DNA of 64,000 nucleotides from NCBI RefSeq assembly GCF_000222025.1, contig NZ_AFQO01000005.1:54107-118106 (forward strand), in the 5' to 3' direction. Below are positions 41,382-51,455 of the stretch, one piece after another. Below the pieces are notes generated by a model, which made no database searches, was not told the origin of the DNA, and was given only the letters and a program-made list of their open reading frames with translations. The translations under genes and the position numbers were made by a program. The DNA comes from Haemophilus haemolyticus M19501 (GTDB taxonomy: Bacteria; Pseudomonadota; Gammaproteobacteria; Enterobacterales; Pasteurellaceae). Each line of letters begins with the position of its first letter. The stretch's first letter is position 1.

Positions 41382-42377
41382 ATGAAACCAACTTTTAAAA
41401 CAACCGCACTTGCGATTTTAGTTTCATTGGGTGCGACTGCTTGTCTTTCTAATTCTGATAATTCGCCAGCAAAACCAACACCCGTTCAACCGCAAAATTC
41501 ATCAGATGCGCCAGCTATTACGGTTGCAACACCTAAAGACTATAATTATGAGGAAGCATCTAAAACGTCAAATGGAACGAAGTGGCGTACATTAGATTTA
41601 AATAATACAGCTTCAGATAATAATCCATCAGGCTCTAATGAACGTTTTGGAATTAATATTGTCGGGTCTGATTCTTTAGTGGCTGGTACTTTAGATTTAA
41701 ACGAAATTTCAGGGAATAAATTAGGTTCTCATGAAGGGAAAAAAACAATAAACAATACAGAAGTGACATATGATGTAGTCAATTTGCCATATGCTAGCTA
41801 TGGAATGGCAACGACTGAGGTTGATCCCGATCCAAGGAATCGTGCAAGAGAATCCAAAGAGCATGTAAAATATGTACTATATTTTGGGGGAGCATATTTA
41901 CCTCAATCTGATGGACCTGGTTTGGGGGGGATTGGCAATGGTAAGTTTGCATATGAAGGAAATGTTAAGGCAATGGTAAAAGATATTCAGGGTGAGGTAA
42001 TTGCTTATAATAAAAATGATGGTGTAGTAAAGCTAACTATAGATTCTAGTGAATTCTTAGCGGGGCAATCGAAAAAACTTGATTTCTCTGGTGAAATGAG
42101 TAGTAAGCTATTAGGGCGTACAATTCAACTTAAGACTGATAAACCAAGGGACTTTGTATATTACACACATTATAAGATTACTGGCGATGCAGTCTATAAC
42201 ACTGATACTGATGGAAGGTTTGAATTAGAATTTTATGGTAAGAACGGTTTTTCTGATATGGCAGGTAAAGCCACTATTTATAGCAACCCTCGTTTAGCAA
42301 ACGGTAGTTTAGGTAGTATTGATGGCAAAGAAATCAATAGTTATGAAGCAGTATTTGGCGGACAACTACAACCATAA
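41382..42377 (+). CDS. Surface lipoprotein with TbpB-like barrel, probable Slam substrate
   Basis: A 331-residue predicted lipoprotein. The ATG at 41382 (MKPTFKTTALAILVSLGATAC) follows AAAGGG; the 26-codon upstream extension is hydrophobic junk. The signal peptide ends at Cys 21 with an acceptable lipobox, then a disordered Ser/Pro/Asn linker (about 22-50). The C-terminal ~120 residues alternate short beta strands (KLDFSGEMSSKLLGRTIQL, GRFELEFYGKNGFSDMAGKA, YEAVFGGQLQP) like the eight-stranded barrel of TbpB/HpuA/factor-H-binding lipoproteins. The gene lies next to a Slam translocator, which exports such lipoproteins to the cell surface. Ligand unknown; heme, hemoglobin or host protein binding is possible. 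Confidence 0.75.
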   Translation: MKPTFKTTALAILVSLGATACLSNSDNSPAKPTPVQPQNSSDAPAITVATPKDYNYEEASKTSNGTKWRTLDLNNTASDNNPSGSNERFGINIVGSDSLVAGTLDLNEISGNKLGSHEGKKTINNTEVTYDVVNLPYASYGMATTEVDPDPRNRARESKEHVKYVLYFGGAYLPQSDGPGLGGIGNGKFAYEGNVKAMVKDIQGEVIAYNKNDGVVKLTIDSSEFLAGQSKKLDFSGEMSSKLLGRTIQLKTDKPRDFVYYTHYKITGDAVYNTDTDGRFELEFYGKNGFSDMAGKATIYSNPRLANGSLGSIDGKEINSYEAVFGGQLQP

Positions 42378-42398
42378 TAATTTAGCTATCGCATTGTA

Positions 42399-42425
42399 GG
42401 CGGACTTTAGTCCGCCATTTTTATC
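42399..42425 (+). terminator. Hairpin between the surface lipoprotein and Slam genes
   Basis: GGCGGACT / AGTCCGCC with TT loop, then ATTTTTATCTT. It may attenuate transcription so that the translocator is made in smaller amounts than its cargo. The stem is similar in design to the arms of the repeat at 41081. Confidence 0.75.
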
Positions 42426-42471
42426 TTCTTTTATTGAGCTAATGTTCGCTTCAAATAACATATTGACCATA

Positions 42472-43962
42472 ATGAAAAAAACATCCCTATTTCTCACCGC
42501 TCTTTTTCCTATTTTTGCCTCGGCAGAAATCCTTGTGCAAGATGTTCGTCAAATCCCAGTGAATACTGACTTTGATAATAAAATTAATATTGCGAAACCT
42601 GAAAAACGAGAACCAAATTTACCGCACTTAGGTACAGAACAAGCTGAACAAATTCAAATTACCCTTGAGCAACTTAAACAAAACCCAGCTTTAACTCACG
42701 AATTATTAAGCCGTGCCATTTATGCCCGCAATCCAGAAATGATTAAAAAAGTGCTGGAAATTTACCGCACTTTTCCAAATCGTGACCCGATTATGGAACG
42801 CTTTGCGGAAGGGAAATTGGCTGCGATAACGGAAAACTATACTGTAGCCATTGATAAATATCGTGAAATTTTAGCCAAAAATCCAAATTTAAATCCTGTG
42901 CGAATTGAACTGGCTATCGCTTTATTCAATCAAAAACAAGATGGTGCTGCCAAAGACCAATTTGAAAAAGCGCAAACTGCAAGTGATTTGCCACTTCAAG
43001 CTAAACGCCTAATTGGTGCTTATTTAGAGGCTTTAAAAGAACGTGATAGCTGGAATGTGGATTTTTCTTTTAACTATGTGCGAGACATTAATGTGAATAA
43101 TGTCGGCAGTGGACGCCGTTTAGTTCTCCGTAATGGTGGGGTGATTACTCGCCCTGAATCAATGTTGCCTCAAACTGCACATGGGGTGGCTTATTCGCTG
43201 GGTGTTTCAAGAGATTTTAATTTGTGGGATTCTCATTATCTCACAGTGGGCAATGAGTTCGGTGGCAAGAGTTATTGGGATAATCATGAATTTGATGATA
43301 TTTCCAACCGCACTTTTGTTGGCTATGCACATAAAACCGCGAAGCAAAATTTCCGTATTAAACCCTTTTATGAAAAACGTTGGTATGGCGGCGAAAGTTA
43401 CCGTTGGTCTAACGGGGCAAGGGTAGAATTTTCTCGCTGGTTAAGTCCAAACTGGCAACTTTCTACGGCGGGAGAGTTTTCAAAACAACGTTATTTAGAC
43501 AGTACATCACAAAACGGCAATAACAAACTGATTTCCGCAACCTTACTTTGGGCAAGAACACCAAAACAGTTTTTCTACCTCGGTTCTGATTTCATGGCAG
43601 AAAGAACGAAGGTTCGTCAATATAGTTCAGACAGTAAAAGCCTACGTTTAGGTTGGGGACAAGAGTGGGGATGGCTTGGTTTTTCTTCTCGTTTAAATTT
43701 ATCTTTTACGCAAAGAGAATACAAAGATGTATTCTCTTTTGGTTCATACCAAACCCCGCTAGGGTTGCTTGATCTTTCCGTAGGTAAAAAACGAAAAGAT
43801 AAAATTTACGGCGTGAATTTATCCCTATGGAAACGTGACTGGCATATTTGGGGGATTACGCCAAAACTCCAATTAAGCTGGCGTAAACAAGATAGCAATA
43901 TTCCAGAAATGTATTCTTATACTCAGAAGAATGTGAATGTGTTGTTTGAAAAAACGTTTTAA
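42472..43962 (+). CDS. Slam-type surface lipoprotein assembly modulator (DUF560)
   Basis: A 496-residue outer-membrane protein with a signal peptide (MKKTSLFLTALFPIFASA), a periplasmic TPR-like helical domain (about 60-190; KYREILAKNPNLNPVRIELA) and a C-terminal DUF560 barrel (about 200-496) rich in alternating aromatic strands and ending in Phe (VNVLFEKTF). Slam proteins move lipoproteins such as TbpB across the outer membrane in Neisseria, and related ones export hemophilins. The position directly after a TbpB-like lipoprotein supports this role. The ATG at 42472 is chosen for the signal peptide; a start 10 codons upstream is possible. Three uptake signals lie inside the gene. I recall the Rd equivalent as HI1236. 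Confidence 0.85.
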   Translation: MKKTSLFLTALFPIFASAEILVQDVRQIPVNTDFDNKINIAKPEKREPNLPHLGTEQAEQIQITLEQLKQNPALTHELLSRAIYARNPEMIKKVLEIYRTFPNRDPIMERFAEGKLAAITENYTVAIDKYREILAKNPNLNPVRIELAIALFNQKQDGAAKDQFEKAQTASDLPLQAKRLIGAYLEALKERDSWNVDFSFNYVRDINVNNVGSGRRLVLRNGGVITRPESMLPQTAHGVAYSLGVSRDFNLWDSHYLTVGNEFGGKSYWDNHEFDDISNRTFVGYAHKTAKQNFRIKPFYEKRWYGGESYRWSNGARVEFSRWLSPNWQLSTAGEFSKQRYLDSTSQNGNNKLISATLLWARTPKQFFYLGSDFMAERTKVRQYSSDSKSLRLGWGQEWGWLGFSSRLNLSFTQREYKDVFSFGSYQTPLGLLDLSVGKKRKDKIYGVNLSLWKRDWHIWGITPKLQLSWRKQDSNIPEMYSYTQKNVNVLFEKTF

Positions 43963-43969
43963 TTAAATA

Positions 43970-44003
43970 CAAAACAGGGCGACAATTTATCGCCCTGTTT
44001 TTG
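43970..44003. terminator. Bidirectional terminator after Slam
   Basis: AAACAGGGCGA / TCGCCCTGTTT strong stem followed by TTGTT, between convergent genes. Confidence 0.85.
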
Positions 44004-44006
44004 TTA

Positions 44007-45446
44007 TCATCCAAAGCCCCCCATCACAAGCATAAAGAGTACCATTTTCAACTGTTCTTCTGGGATTGGCTTACCGTTTAGTTTCAATTCGTTATTTTCT
44101 AAAGCAAGCGTTAATGTGACGGTTTTGTCCGTGTTTACGATAATGCCATTTGCTTCGTCTTCAGCAATTAATTCGTCCATTCTGTAAACTAAATCTTGTT
44201 TTTGATTTTCTGGTACAAATTTAGATAATAATGAAATCGCGGTTTCTTTATTCACATCAAAATTGATCGAAAAATCTTTGAATTGTTTGTATAAGCCGCT
44301 GCGCATTAAATCAAATTTAGGATTTGGCACTAAAGCAATATTCAGATCCAATGCCACTTTGCCTTTTTCATCAGAAATAGAAAGAGGGGTAAACTTAATT
44401 TGAGGCTGATTATTCGCAATTTCCATACCTGCTTGTTGTAATTTTTGTACCAATGCTTTAGGTAACGGCATATCTGAGTCAGCTTTGCCTATTGCAACTA
44501 AAATATTTAAAAGTTCTTGTAATGCATTGCCATCAATATGGTTGAATTCTATATTGTAGGTCACTTTACCTAAGTTGTTACCGTTAATATGTAATTCATC
44601 TAGATTTGTTTTATTGATGATATTTACTGTATCACCCTCAACTTGTGTAGTTAAATTTGCTTGGGTGTTTTTCTGAATAAGAGAGAGCTTTTCTCCTGTC
44701 TCTGCAGATTCGGTATTTTGCTCAAAATAACCGATTTTGCTATTGATATTTCCACTATAAATAAATGGCCATTTTGTGCTTTGTAGTGAGCCTTGTACGA
44801 CAAGATCTTTTATTTTAATTGATGAAGCGGTTGAGGCTGTATGATTAGGGTTATTTGAATTCAAGGCATCTACAGATAGCGTATAATGGCTTGGTTCATT
44901 TTTGTCTAAATCAACATTTAATACGACATTTGACCAATCAAAATCAGCCTTAGATTGCTCATTGTGATATTGTCCCGATGCAAGTTTTAATTCCGCATTA
45001 CCGTTTAAAGCATAATTCATGGCAAAATTCAGTTGTAACGGTTTTTCTGATTTTGTGATATCAAAGAGTGCCTGAGTTGTTGCATTTTTTCCTAACAAGG
45101 TTTGGCTTGAAAAAATGGCTGGAACGAAATTCAGTTTCGCCACACGATCAAGCGGCAAAGGTCCGTGATAAAGCGTTGATGATAAAGGAATAATGATCGT
45201 TTCATTTGCCTTGTGAATTTCTATTTGATCTTGAATGTGAGAGGCAAATAATCCTCTTTCAAATTTTATATTTTTATAACAAATTTTACTTTCTTCTAAT
45301 ACATCTGTTTTGGTAAATAGTTGATTTAACTGTTTTAGTTGATGTAAATATTCTTCTTCAGCTTTTTTCCCTGTAAACCATGCACCTGCACACCAAACGG
45401 CAGCAAGAGCAACGACTACGCCTGCAGCAATTTTTGATTTTTTCAT
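44007..45446 (-). CDS. YdgA-like protein (DUF945)
   Basis: A 479-residue protein with an N-terminal membrane anchor (IAAGVVVALAAVWCAGAWFTG) followed by a long periplasmic region. It matches the E. coli YdgA pattern: TGKKAEEEYLHQL near the start, HGPLPLDRVAKLNFVPA, an internal LxFxxNYxLxG region and ALENNELKLNGKPIPEEQL at the end. DUF945 proteins resemble AsmA-like periplasmic lipid/envelope factors, but no reaction is established. It is monocistronic here. Confidence 0.78.
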   Translation of the reverse strand: MKKSKIAAGVVVALAAVWCAGAWFTGKKAEEEYLHQLKQLNQLFTKTDVLEESKICYKNIKFERGLFASHIQDQIEIHKANETIIIPLSSTLYHGPLPLDRVAKLNFVPAIFSSQTLLGKNATTQALFDITKSEKPLQLNFAMNYALNGNAELKLASGQYHNEQSKADFDWSNVVLNVDLDKNEPSHYTLSVDALNSNNPNHTASTASSIKIKDLVVQGSLQSTKWPFIYSGNINSKIGYFEQNTESAETGEKLSLIQKNTQANLTTQVEGDTVNIINKTNLDELHINGNNLGKVTYNIEFNHIDGNALQELLNILVAIGKADSDMPLPKALVQKLQQAGMEIANNQPQIKFTPLSISDEKGKVALDLNIALVPNPKFDLMRSGLYKQFKDFSINFDVNKETAISLLSKFVPENQKQDLVYRMDELIAEDEANGIIVNTDKTVTLTLALENNELKLNGKPIPEEQLKMVLFMLVMGGFG

Positions 45447-45616
45447 TTATTTCTTTCCTATTTTAACGTAAAAATTTTCGCCAAATTTATCATAAATCCC
45501 TTTTTCTTGCCTGAAAATTTTTGTTTTCCCCTTGAAGTTCATCATTTGAGACTTATCTTGAAAACAAGAACGGAAATCACCGCACTTTAAGAAATAAAAA
45601 ATTTTTAAAATTTTCT

Positions 45617-45642
45617 CTTGAAATGCGAAAGAATATCCACAT
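45617..45642 (+). promoter_or_regulatory. Sigma-32 heat-shock promoter of dnaK
   Basis: CTTGAAA (45617-45623), a 13-base spacer, then CCACATCT (from 45637), close to the RpoH consensus CTTGAAA-N13-17-CCCCATNT. It lies 56 bases before the dnaK ATG. Confidence 0.75.
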
Positions 45643-45697
45643 CTTAAAACTCGTAATAAATTACCCTGAATTTTAAAATTTTTACTAGGAGTACAAA

Positions 45698-47605
45698 ATG
45701 GGAAAAATTATTGGTATTGACTTAGGTACAACAAACTCTTGTGTAGCTGTAATGGACGGCGACAAAGCGCGCGTAATTGAAAATGCAGAAGGTGCACGTA
45801 CAACCCCTTCAATTATTGCTTATACAGATAATGAAACTTTAGTTGGTCAGCCAGCAAAACGTCAAGCAATCACTAATCCGAAAAATACATTGTTTGCGAT
45901 TAAACGCTTAATTGGTCGTCGTTTTGAAAGCGAAGAAGTTCAACGCGATATTAAAATTATGCCTTTCGAAATCGTGCGTGCAGATAACGGCGATGCGTGG
46001 GTAAATGTAAAAGGTGATAAATTAGCACCGCCACAAATCTCTGCTGAAGTATTGAAAAAAATGAAAAAAACTGCAGAAGATTTCTTGGGTGAATCTGTAA
46101 CAGAAGCGGTAATTACCGTTCCTGCATACTTTAACGATGCACAACGTCAAGCAACGATTGATGCAGGTAAAATCGCAGGTTTAGATGTTAAACGTATCAT
46201 TAATGAACCAACAGCAGCTGCCTTGGCGTTCGGTTTAGGTTCAAGCAAAGAGAACCAAGTGATCGCAGTTTACGACTTAGGTGGTGGTACATTCGATATT
46301 TCAATCATCGAAATTGATAACTTTGATGGTGAACAAACTTTCGAAGTATTAGCAACTGGTGGTAACACTCACTTAGGTGGTGAAGACTTCGATAACCGTG
46401 TAATTGATTACATTATTGATGAGTTCAAAAAAGAACAAAACATCGATTTACGTAATGACCCAATGGCATTACAACGCGTAAAAGAAGCAGCAGAGAAAGC
46501 AAAAATTGAACTTTCATCAGCGCAATCTACCGAAGTAAACTTACCTTACATCACTGCAGATGCGACTGGCCCTAAACACTTAGCATTAAATATTACTCGT
46601 GCGAAATTAGAGGCATTAGTAGAAGATTTAGTAGCAAGCTCAATTGAGTCTTTGAAAGCTGTATTAAAAGATGCAGGTAAAAGCGTAAGTGAAATTCACG
46701 ATATTATTCTTGTGGGTGGTCAAACTCGTATGCCACTTGTTCAACAAAAAGTTGCTGAGTTCTTTGGTAAAGAAGCTCGTAAAGATGTTAACCCTGATGA
46801 AGCGGTGGCAATCGGTGCGGCAGTTCAAGGTGGTGTATTAAAAGGTGATGTGAAAGACGTTCTTTTATTAGACGTTACTCCGTTATCACTTGGTATCGAA
46901 ACCATGGGCGGCGTGATGACCACTTTAATTGAGAAAAACACAACGATTCCAACCAAAAAATCGCAAGTGTTCTCAACTGCGGAAGATAACCAAGCAGCGG
47001 TAACTATCCACGTATTACAAGGTGAGCGTAAACGTGCGGCAGACAACAAATCTTTAGGTCAATTCAACCTAGAAGGTATCAACCCTGCACCGCGTGGTAT
47101 GCCGCAAATTGAAGTTACTTTCGACATCGATGCGAACGGCGTAATCAACGTATCTGCGAAAGATAAAAACACAGGTAAAGAGCAACAAATCCGCATTCAA
47201 GCGTCTTCAGGTTTATCTGATGAAGAAATTCAACAAATGGTGCGTGATGCAGAAGCGAATGCAGATGCAGACCGTAAATTTGAAGAGTTAGTTCAAGCGC
47301 GTAACCAAGCAGATGGCATTGCTCACGCAACACGTAAACAAATTGCAGAAGCGGGCGATGCATTGAATGCTGCAGATAAAGAGAAAATTGAAGCAGCAGT
47401 TGCTGAGCTTGAAACAGCGGCAAAAGGCGAAGATAAAGCAGAAATTGAAGCGAAAATTGAAGCGGTAATTAAAGCTTCTGAACCATTAATGCAAGCAGCT
47501 CAAGCAAAAGCTCAACAAGCTGGTGGCGAGCAACCACAACAATCATCAGCAAAAGATGATGGCGTGGTAGATGCTGAGTTTGAAGAAGTGAAAGATAATA
47601 AATAA
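45698..47605 (+). CDS. dnaK: Chaperone DnaK (Hsp70)
   Basis: A 635-residue Hsp70 (E. coli 638). The ATPase domain has [33 protein letters not shown] and [13 protein letters not shown]. The substrate-binding domain (from about 385) is joined by [19 protein letters not shown], and the C-terminus ends in the EEV-like [11 protein letters not shown]. It uses highly expressed codon bias and contains no uptake signal. dnaJ lies 585 bases further on, separated by a terminator and an extra gene. Confidence 0.98.
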   Translation: MGKIIGIDLGTTNSCVAVMDGDKARVIENAEGARTTPSIIAYTDNETLVGQPAKRQAITNPKNTLFAIKRLIGRRFESEEVQRDIKIMPFEIVRADNGDAWVNVKGDKLAPPQISAEVLKKMKKTAEDFLGESVTEAVITVPAYFNDAQRQATIDAGKIAGLDVKRIINEPTAAALAFGLGSSKENQVIAVYDLGGGTFDISIIEIDNFDGEQTFEVLATGGNTHLGGEDFDNRVIDYIIDEFKKEQNIDLRNDPMALQRVKEAAEKAKIELSSAQSTEVNLPYITADATGPKHLALNITRAKLEALVEDLVASSIESLKAVLKDAGKSVSEIHDIILVGGQTRMPLVQQKVAEFFGKEARKDVNPDEAVAIGAAVQGGVLKGDVKDVLLLDVTPLSLGIETMGGVMTTLIEKNTTIPTKKSQVFSTAEDNQAAVTIHVLQGERKRAADNKSLGQFNLEGINPAPRGMPQIEVTFDIDANGVINVSAKDKNTGKEQQIRIQASSGLSDEEIQQMVRDAEANADADRKFEELVQARNQADGIAHATRKQIAEAGDALNAADKEKIEAAVAELETAAKGEDKAEIEAKIEAVIKASEPLMQAAQAKAQQAGGEQPQQSSAKDDGVVDAEFEEVKDNK

Positions 47606-47621
47606 TTTGTTTAATAATCAT

Positions 47622-47647
47622 AGGGCGTAGTGATACGCCCTTTTTTT
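47622..47647 (+). terminator. Terminator after dnaK
   Basis: GGGCGTA / TACGCCC with a short loop and T7. It lies between dnaK and the inserted gene, so dnaJ expression must rely on read-through or a separate promoter. Confidence 0.85.
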
Positions 47648-47715
47648 AATAAATCATCACATATAATGAAAAAAATATTCTGTATTTTATTAAAATATTT
47701 GTTAGTTATTTTGAT

Positions 47716-48171
47716 ATGGTTTTTATTTTTTATTGTATAAAGCAAACGAAGAATAATTCATTATTTTCAATTGACTTCATTATTACTTCAATTACATTAG
47801 TTTCCTTGGCTCTACAAAACCTGAAGCACGATAAGATTATTTACATTCAAGATAAGGTAGCAGAAAAACTATCTATATATTCATTCTGTAGAATATCATC
47901 TTTTATTTTTCTTATCTTATTCATGATTATTCCGGTAGTTTCTTTTGAGCTAAAAGATTACTTTTTAGAAGAAGAAAAGCTTTATTTAAATTTATCTAAA
48001 CAATTAATAATATTAGCTTTTATATATTTTTTAGTATTCTATATTTTCTCATTTTTTGGGAAAGATATAGATAACTATACAGAAAGTAAAGTCAATAGAA
48101 AATATGCTCTAATTTATGGGATTCTCCTATTGCTTTATACTAGTATAAAGTTTACAGCTACAACTACATAA
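47716..48171 (+). CDS. Unrecognised membrane protein between dnaK and dnaJ
   Basis: A 151-residue protein that I do not recognise, with about four hydrophobic segments (14-36, 58-76, 95-113, 130-146). It is strongly AT-rich compared with dnaK and dnaJ and has no uptake signal and no clear ribosome site. A separate ATG frame at 47666 encodes a hydrophobic leader (MKKIFCILLKYLLVILIWFL) that ends at 47740 in a different frame; a one-base change in the T-rich stretch near 47720-47735 would fuse the two, so the gene may be frameshifted at its 5' end. It looks like an insertion into the dnaK-dnaJ unit. Confidence 0.5.
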   Translation: MVFIFYCIKQTKNNSLFSIDFIITSITLVSLALQNLKHDKIIYIQDKVAEKLSIYSFCRISSFIFLILFMIIPVVSFELKDYFLEEEKLYLNLSKQLIILAFIYFLVFYIFSFFGKDIDNYTESKVNRKYALIYGILLLLYTSIKFTATTT

Positions 48172-48189
48172 TTATTAATGGAAAAATTA

Positions 48190-49344
48190 ATGGCAAAAAA
48201 AGATTACTACGAAGTCCTTGGCTTACAAAAAGGGGCGAGTGAGAATGACATTAAACGTGCGTATAAACGTTTAGCGTCTAAACATCACCCTGATAAAAAT
48301 CAAGGCAGTAAAGAAGCGGAAGAAAAATTCAAAGAAATTAATGAAGCTTATGAAGTATTAGGCGACGATCAAAAACGTGCAGCTTATGATCAATATGGCC
48401 ATGCAGCCTTTGAACAAGGTGGTGGCACTGGTGGTTTCGGTGGCGGCTTTGGCGGTGCTGATTTTGGTGATATGTTCGGCGATATCTTTGGCGATATTTT
48501 TGGTGGCGGTGGCGGTGGCCGTGGTCGTCAACGAGTTGTTCGTGGTGAAGACTTACGCTATGACTTAGAAATCACTTTAGAAGAAGCCGTAAAAGGTACA
48601 ACTAAAGATATCCAAATTAACACCCTTGCACATTGTGATAGCTGTGGTGGTTCAGGGGCTGAAAAAGGCTCTAAAGTGGAAACTTGTCCGCATTGTCACG
48701 GTTCTGGTCGAATTCGTCGTCAGCAAGGTTTCTTTGTATCTGAAAGTATCTGTCCAACTTGTCATGGTAGCGGTAAGAAAATTGAAAAACCTTGTCGCAG
48801 TTGTCATGGAGAAGGGCGTGTTCATAAGAAAGAAAATCTTTCAGTAAAAATTCCTGCAGGCGTAGATACGGGCAACCAACTTCGCTTAGCTGGAAAAGGT
48901 GCAGCAGGTGAAAATGGCGCGCCAGCTGGAGATTTATATGTTGTGATTCACGTGAGAGAACATAACATTTTTGAACGTGATGGTAATAACTTATATTGCG
49001 AAGTACCGATTAGCTTTGCCACAGCAGCCCTTGGCGGTGAAATTGAAGTGCCAACTTTAGATGGCAGAGTAAAACTTAAAATCCCTGCTGAAACGCAAAC
49101 AGGAAAATTATTCCGCATGCGAGGCAAAGGTGTCGCCTCTACACGTAGTGGCTATGCGGGCGATTTAATTTGCCGTATTGTGGTCGAAACACCCGTTAAT
49201 TTAACCAGCGAGCAAAAAGAATTACTCCAAAAACTTGAAGAAAGTTTACAAGGTAAAGATTTAAGTAAACATGCACCAAAATCTTCAGGATTTTTGGACG
49301 GTGTGAAAAAATTCTTTGACAACTTGGGTAAATCTGACAAATAA
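48190..49344 (+). CDS. dnaJ: Co-chaperone DnaJ (Hsp40)
   Basis: A 384-residue type I J-protein (E. coli 376) that stimulates DnaK ATPase. The start [17 protein letters not shown] is chosen; an ATG four codons upstream is possible. J domain with HPD (KHHPDKNQ), Gly/Phe-rich linker (about 75-115), four CxxCxGxG zinc repeats ([32 protein letters not shown]) and a C-terminal substrate domain. The G/F region is slightly longer than in E. coli. Confidence 0.97.
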   Translation: MAKKDYYEVLGLQKGASENDIKRAYKRLASKHHPDKNQGSKEAEEKFKEINEAYEVLGDDQKRAAYDQYGHAAFEQGGGTGGFGGGFGGADFGDMFGDIFGDIFGGGGGGRGRQRVVRGEDLRYDLEITLEEAVKGTTKDIQINTLAHCDSCGGSGAEKGSKVETCPHCHGSGRIRRQQGFFVSESICPTCHGSGKKIEKPCRSCHGEGRVHKKENLSVKIPAGVDTGNQLRLAGKGAAGENGAPAGDLYVVIHVREHNIFERDGNNLYCEVPISFATAALGGEIEVPTLDGRVKLKIPAETQTGKLFRMRGKGVASTRSGYAGDLICRIVVETPVNLTSEQKELLQKLEESLQGKDLSKHAPKSSGFLDGVKKFFDNLGKSDK

Positions 49345-49354
49345 AGATAATGAG

Positions 49355-49382
49355 AAAGTCCGCATTTCGCGGACTTTTTTAT
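49355..49382. terminator. Terminator after dnaJ
   Basis: AAAGTCCGC / GCGGACTTT with a 5-base loop and T6 following. Confidence 0.87.
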
Positions 49383-49422
49383 ATGCAAATAATCTCTTCT
49401 AAAAATTACCGCACTTTGGGTT

Positions 49423-50676
49423 TTATTTGCGAACGGTGTATTCGCCTTCACAAACCCATTTATAACTGGTTAATGCTTCTAATCCCATTGGGCCACGAGC
49501 GTGAAGTTTTTGGGTGCTCACGGCAACTTCTGCACCTAATCCAAATTGTCCGCCATCAGTAAAGCGTGTGCTTGCATTCACATAAACGGCGGCGGCATCG
49601 ACTTGATTAATAAATTGACTGGCGAGGTTTTGTGAGGACGTTAAAATACTTTCAGAATGTTGCGTACCATATTGGCGAATATGCTCAATAGCTGCATGAA
49701 TATCTTCCACAACAACGACATTCAAATCCAATGATCCCCATTCTTCGCGCAATTCTTTTTCTGTCACTTCGCAGACATTCGCACCCGCTCGTTTCAATAT
49801 ATTAAGTGCGGTGGATTTTGCGTGATATTTTACGTTTTTGGCAGAGAGGTGAGAGACGAGTTTGGGTAAAAATTCTTCAGCAATAGAATGTTGAACTAAC
49901 AATGTTTCCAATGTGTTACAGGTGCTTGGACGCTGTGTTTTAGCGTTATCGATAACAAAAATCGCTTTATTTTGATCCGCACTTTCTTCAACAAAAGTAT
50001 GGCAAACACCCACACCACCCACAATAACTGGAATAGTTGAATGTTGTTTACACAATTCATGTAAACCCGCACCACCACGAGGAATAATCATATCCACATA
50101 GCGATCTAGTTTTAATAATTGCATAACGAGTTCACGGTTTGGATCGGTAATGGCTTGTACCGCAAATTTTGGTAAGCCTGCTTGCTCTAAAGCATTTTGC
50201 ACAACTTCGATTAAGATCTTGTTAGAAAACTGTGTTTCCTTACCGCCGCGTAAAATCACTGCATTGCCCGTTTTAAGGCAAAGACTTGCCACATCAATGG
50301 TCACATTTGGGCGAGCTTCATAAATTGTACCAATGACACCGAGCGGCGTGCGTACGCGTTCGATTTTAAGTCCGCTATCCAATGTACCGCCGTCTATGAT
50401 TTTCCCCACGGGATCTGTGAGTGAAATAACATGGCGTACATCATTAGCAATGCCTTGCAAACGTTCTTGCGTGAGCAGTAGGCGATCAATCAAGGCATCA
50501 GACAATCCATTTTGTTTGGCAAGGTCAATATCTTTTGCATTTTCGGCTAAGATAAGAGGGGATTGTTGTTCGAGTTGTTCTGCAATAATGGATAATGCAC
50601 GATTTTTTTCAGCAGTGGTGAGTTGAGCCAAGATAAATGCAGCATCTTTGGCTTGTTTACCCATTTGTTCTAACAT
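49423..50676 (-). CDS. proA: Gamma-glutamyl phosphate reductase
   Basis: A 417-residue enzyme (same length as E. coli ProA) that reduces glutamyl-5-phosphate to the semialdehyde in proline synthesis. [33 protein letters not shown], the catalytic Cys in [16 protein letters not shown] and [20 protein letters not shown] are present. proB is not adjacent. The next gene upstream (50697) is 20 bases away in the same direction, so they may share a transcript. Confidence 0.95.
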   Translation of the reverse strand: MLEQMGKQAKDAAFILAQLTTAEKNRALSIIAEQLEQQSPLILAENAKDIDLAKQNGLSDALIDRLLLTQERLQGIANDVRHVISLTDPVGKIIDGGTLDSGLKIERVRTPLGVIGTIYEARPNVTIDVASLCLKTGNAVILRGGKETQFSNKILIEVVQNALEQAGLPKFAVQAITDPNRELVMQLLKLDRYVDMIIPRGGAGLHELCKQHSTIPVIVGGVGVCHTFVEESADQNKAIFVIDNAKTQRPSTCNTLETLLVQHSIAEEFLPKLVSHLSAKNVKYHAKSTALNILKRAGANVCEVTEKELREEWGSLDLNVVVVEDIHAAIEHIRQYGTQHSESILTSSQNLASQFINQVDAAAVYVNASTRFTDGGQFGLGAEVAVSTQKLHARGPMGLEALTSYKWVCEGEYTVRK

Positions 50677-50696
50677 AGTTATTTCCTTTATTGTAT

Positions 50697-51359
50697 TTAT
50701 TTCTTTTTCTTTGGCAGCTTATCTTGTTCTTCTGATGTGAGTTCTTGGTAATTAAACACCGGCAACCCCCATTCGAAATGAATAGCTAAAAGACGTAAAG
50801 TAAAGCTGCTAATAAGTGTGAGTAACACGGCAAGCGTATGTTCTACTTGAAGTGTGCTTAATGCGTAGTAAGTCAGCGTGGCAAATAACGCAATGCTGGC
50901 GTAGAGTTCTTTTTGGAACACGAGAGGAATTCGATTGCATAGCATATCGCGTAAAACCCCGCCAAAGGCACCCGTAATACAGCCTGCAATACTTACAATT
51001 GTAAGGCTATGTCCCATATCCATCGCAATTTGTGCGCCAATAATGGAATACACCACCAAACCCATCGCATCGAGCACCAAGAAAATAGTGCGAAAGTAGC
51101 GCATAAAATGATTGATGAATGGCGCAACATATACGGTAATTACCGCCGCACTTGCCACCATTAAAAAATATTCTGGGTGCTTAACCCAGCCGAGAGGATA
51201 ATGCCCAAGCAGTACATCACGCACAGAACCGCCACCAATGGCAGTAACAGATGCGATAATTATCACGCCAAAAATATCCATTTTTTCACGACCAGCCGCA
51301 AGTGCACCAGTCATTCCTTCAGCGGTGATACCGATGATATATAAAATACTAAGTAACAT
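50697..51359 (-). CDS. YicG-like UPF0126/TRIC family membrane protein
   Basis: A 220-residue inner-membrane protein with seven hydrophobic segments and two repeated glycine-rich motifs, [20 protein letters not shown] and [20 protein letters not shown], the signature of the duplicated UPF0126 fold, related to TRIC cation channels. E. coli YicG is the closest named match. Substrate unknown. A lysine-rich tail ends the protein. An uptake signal lies just upstream (51370). Confidence 0.85.
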   Translation of the reverse strand: MLLSILYIIGITAEGMTGALAAGREKMDIFGVIIIASVTAIGGGSVRDVLLGHYPLGWVKHPEYFLMVASAAVITVYVAPFINHFMRYFRTIFLVLDAMGLVVYSIIGAQIAMDMGHSLTIVSIAGCITGAFGGVLRDMLCNRIPLVFQKELYASIALFATLTYYALSTLQVEHTLAVLLTLISSFTLRLLAIHFEWGLPVFNYQELTSEEQDKLPKKKK

Positions 51360-51455
51360 TCATGTACCTAAGTGCGGTTAAAATTGGTTTCATTCTACTT
51401 TAAAATTTAATGAATTTTTAGCATAATGGTGCATTATTTTTCAGTCGTCAAAATT

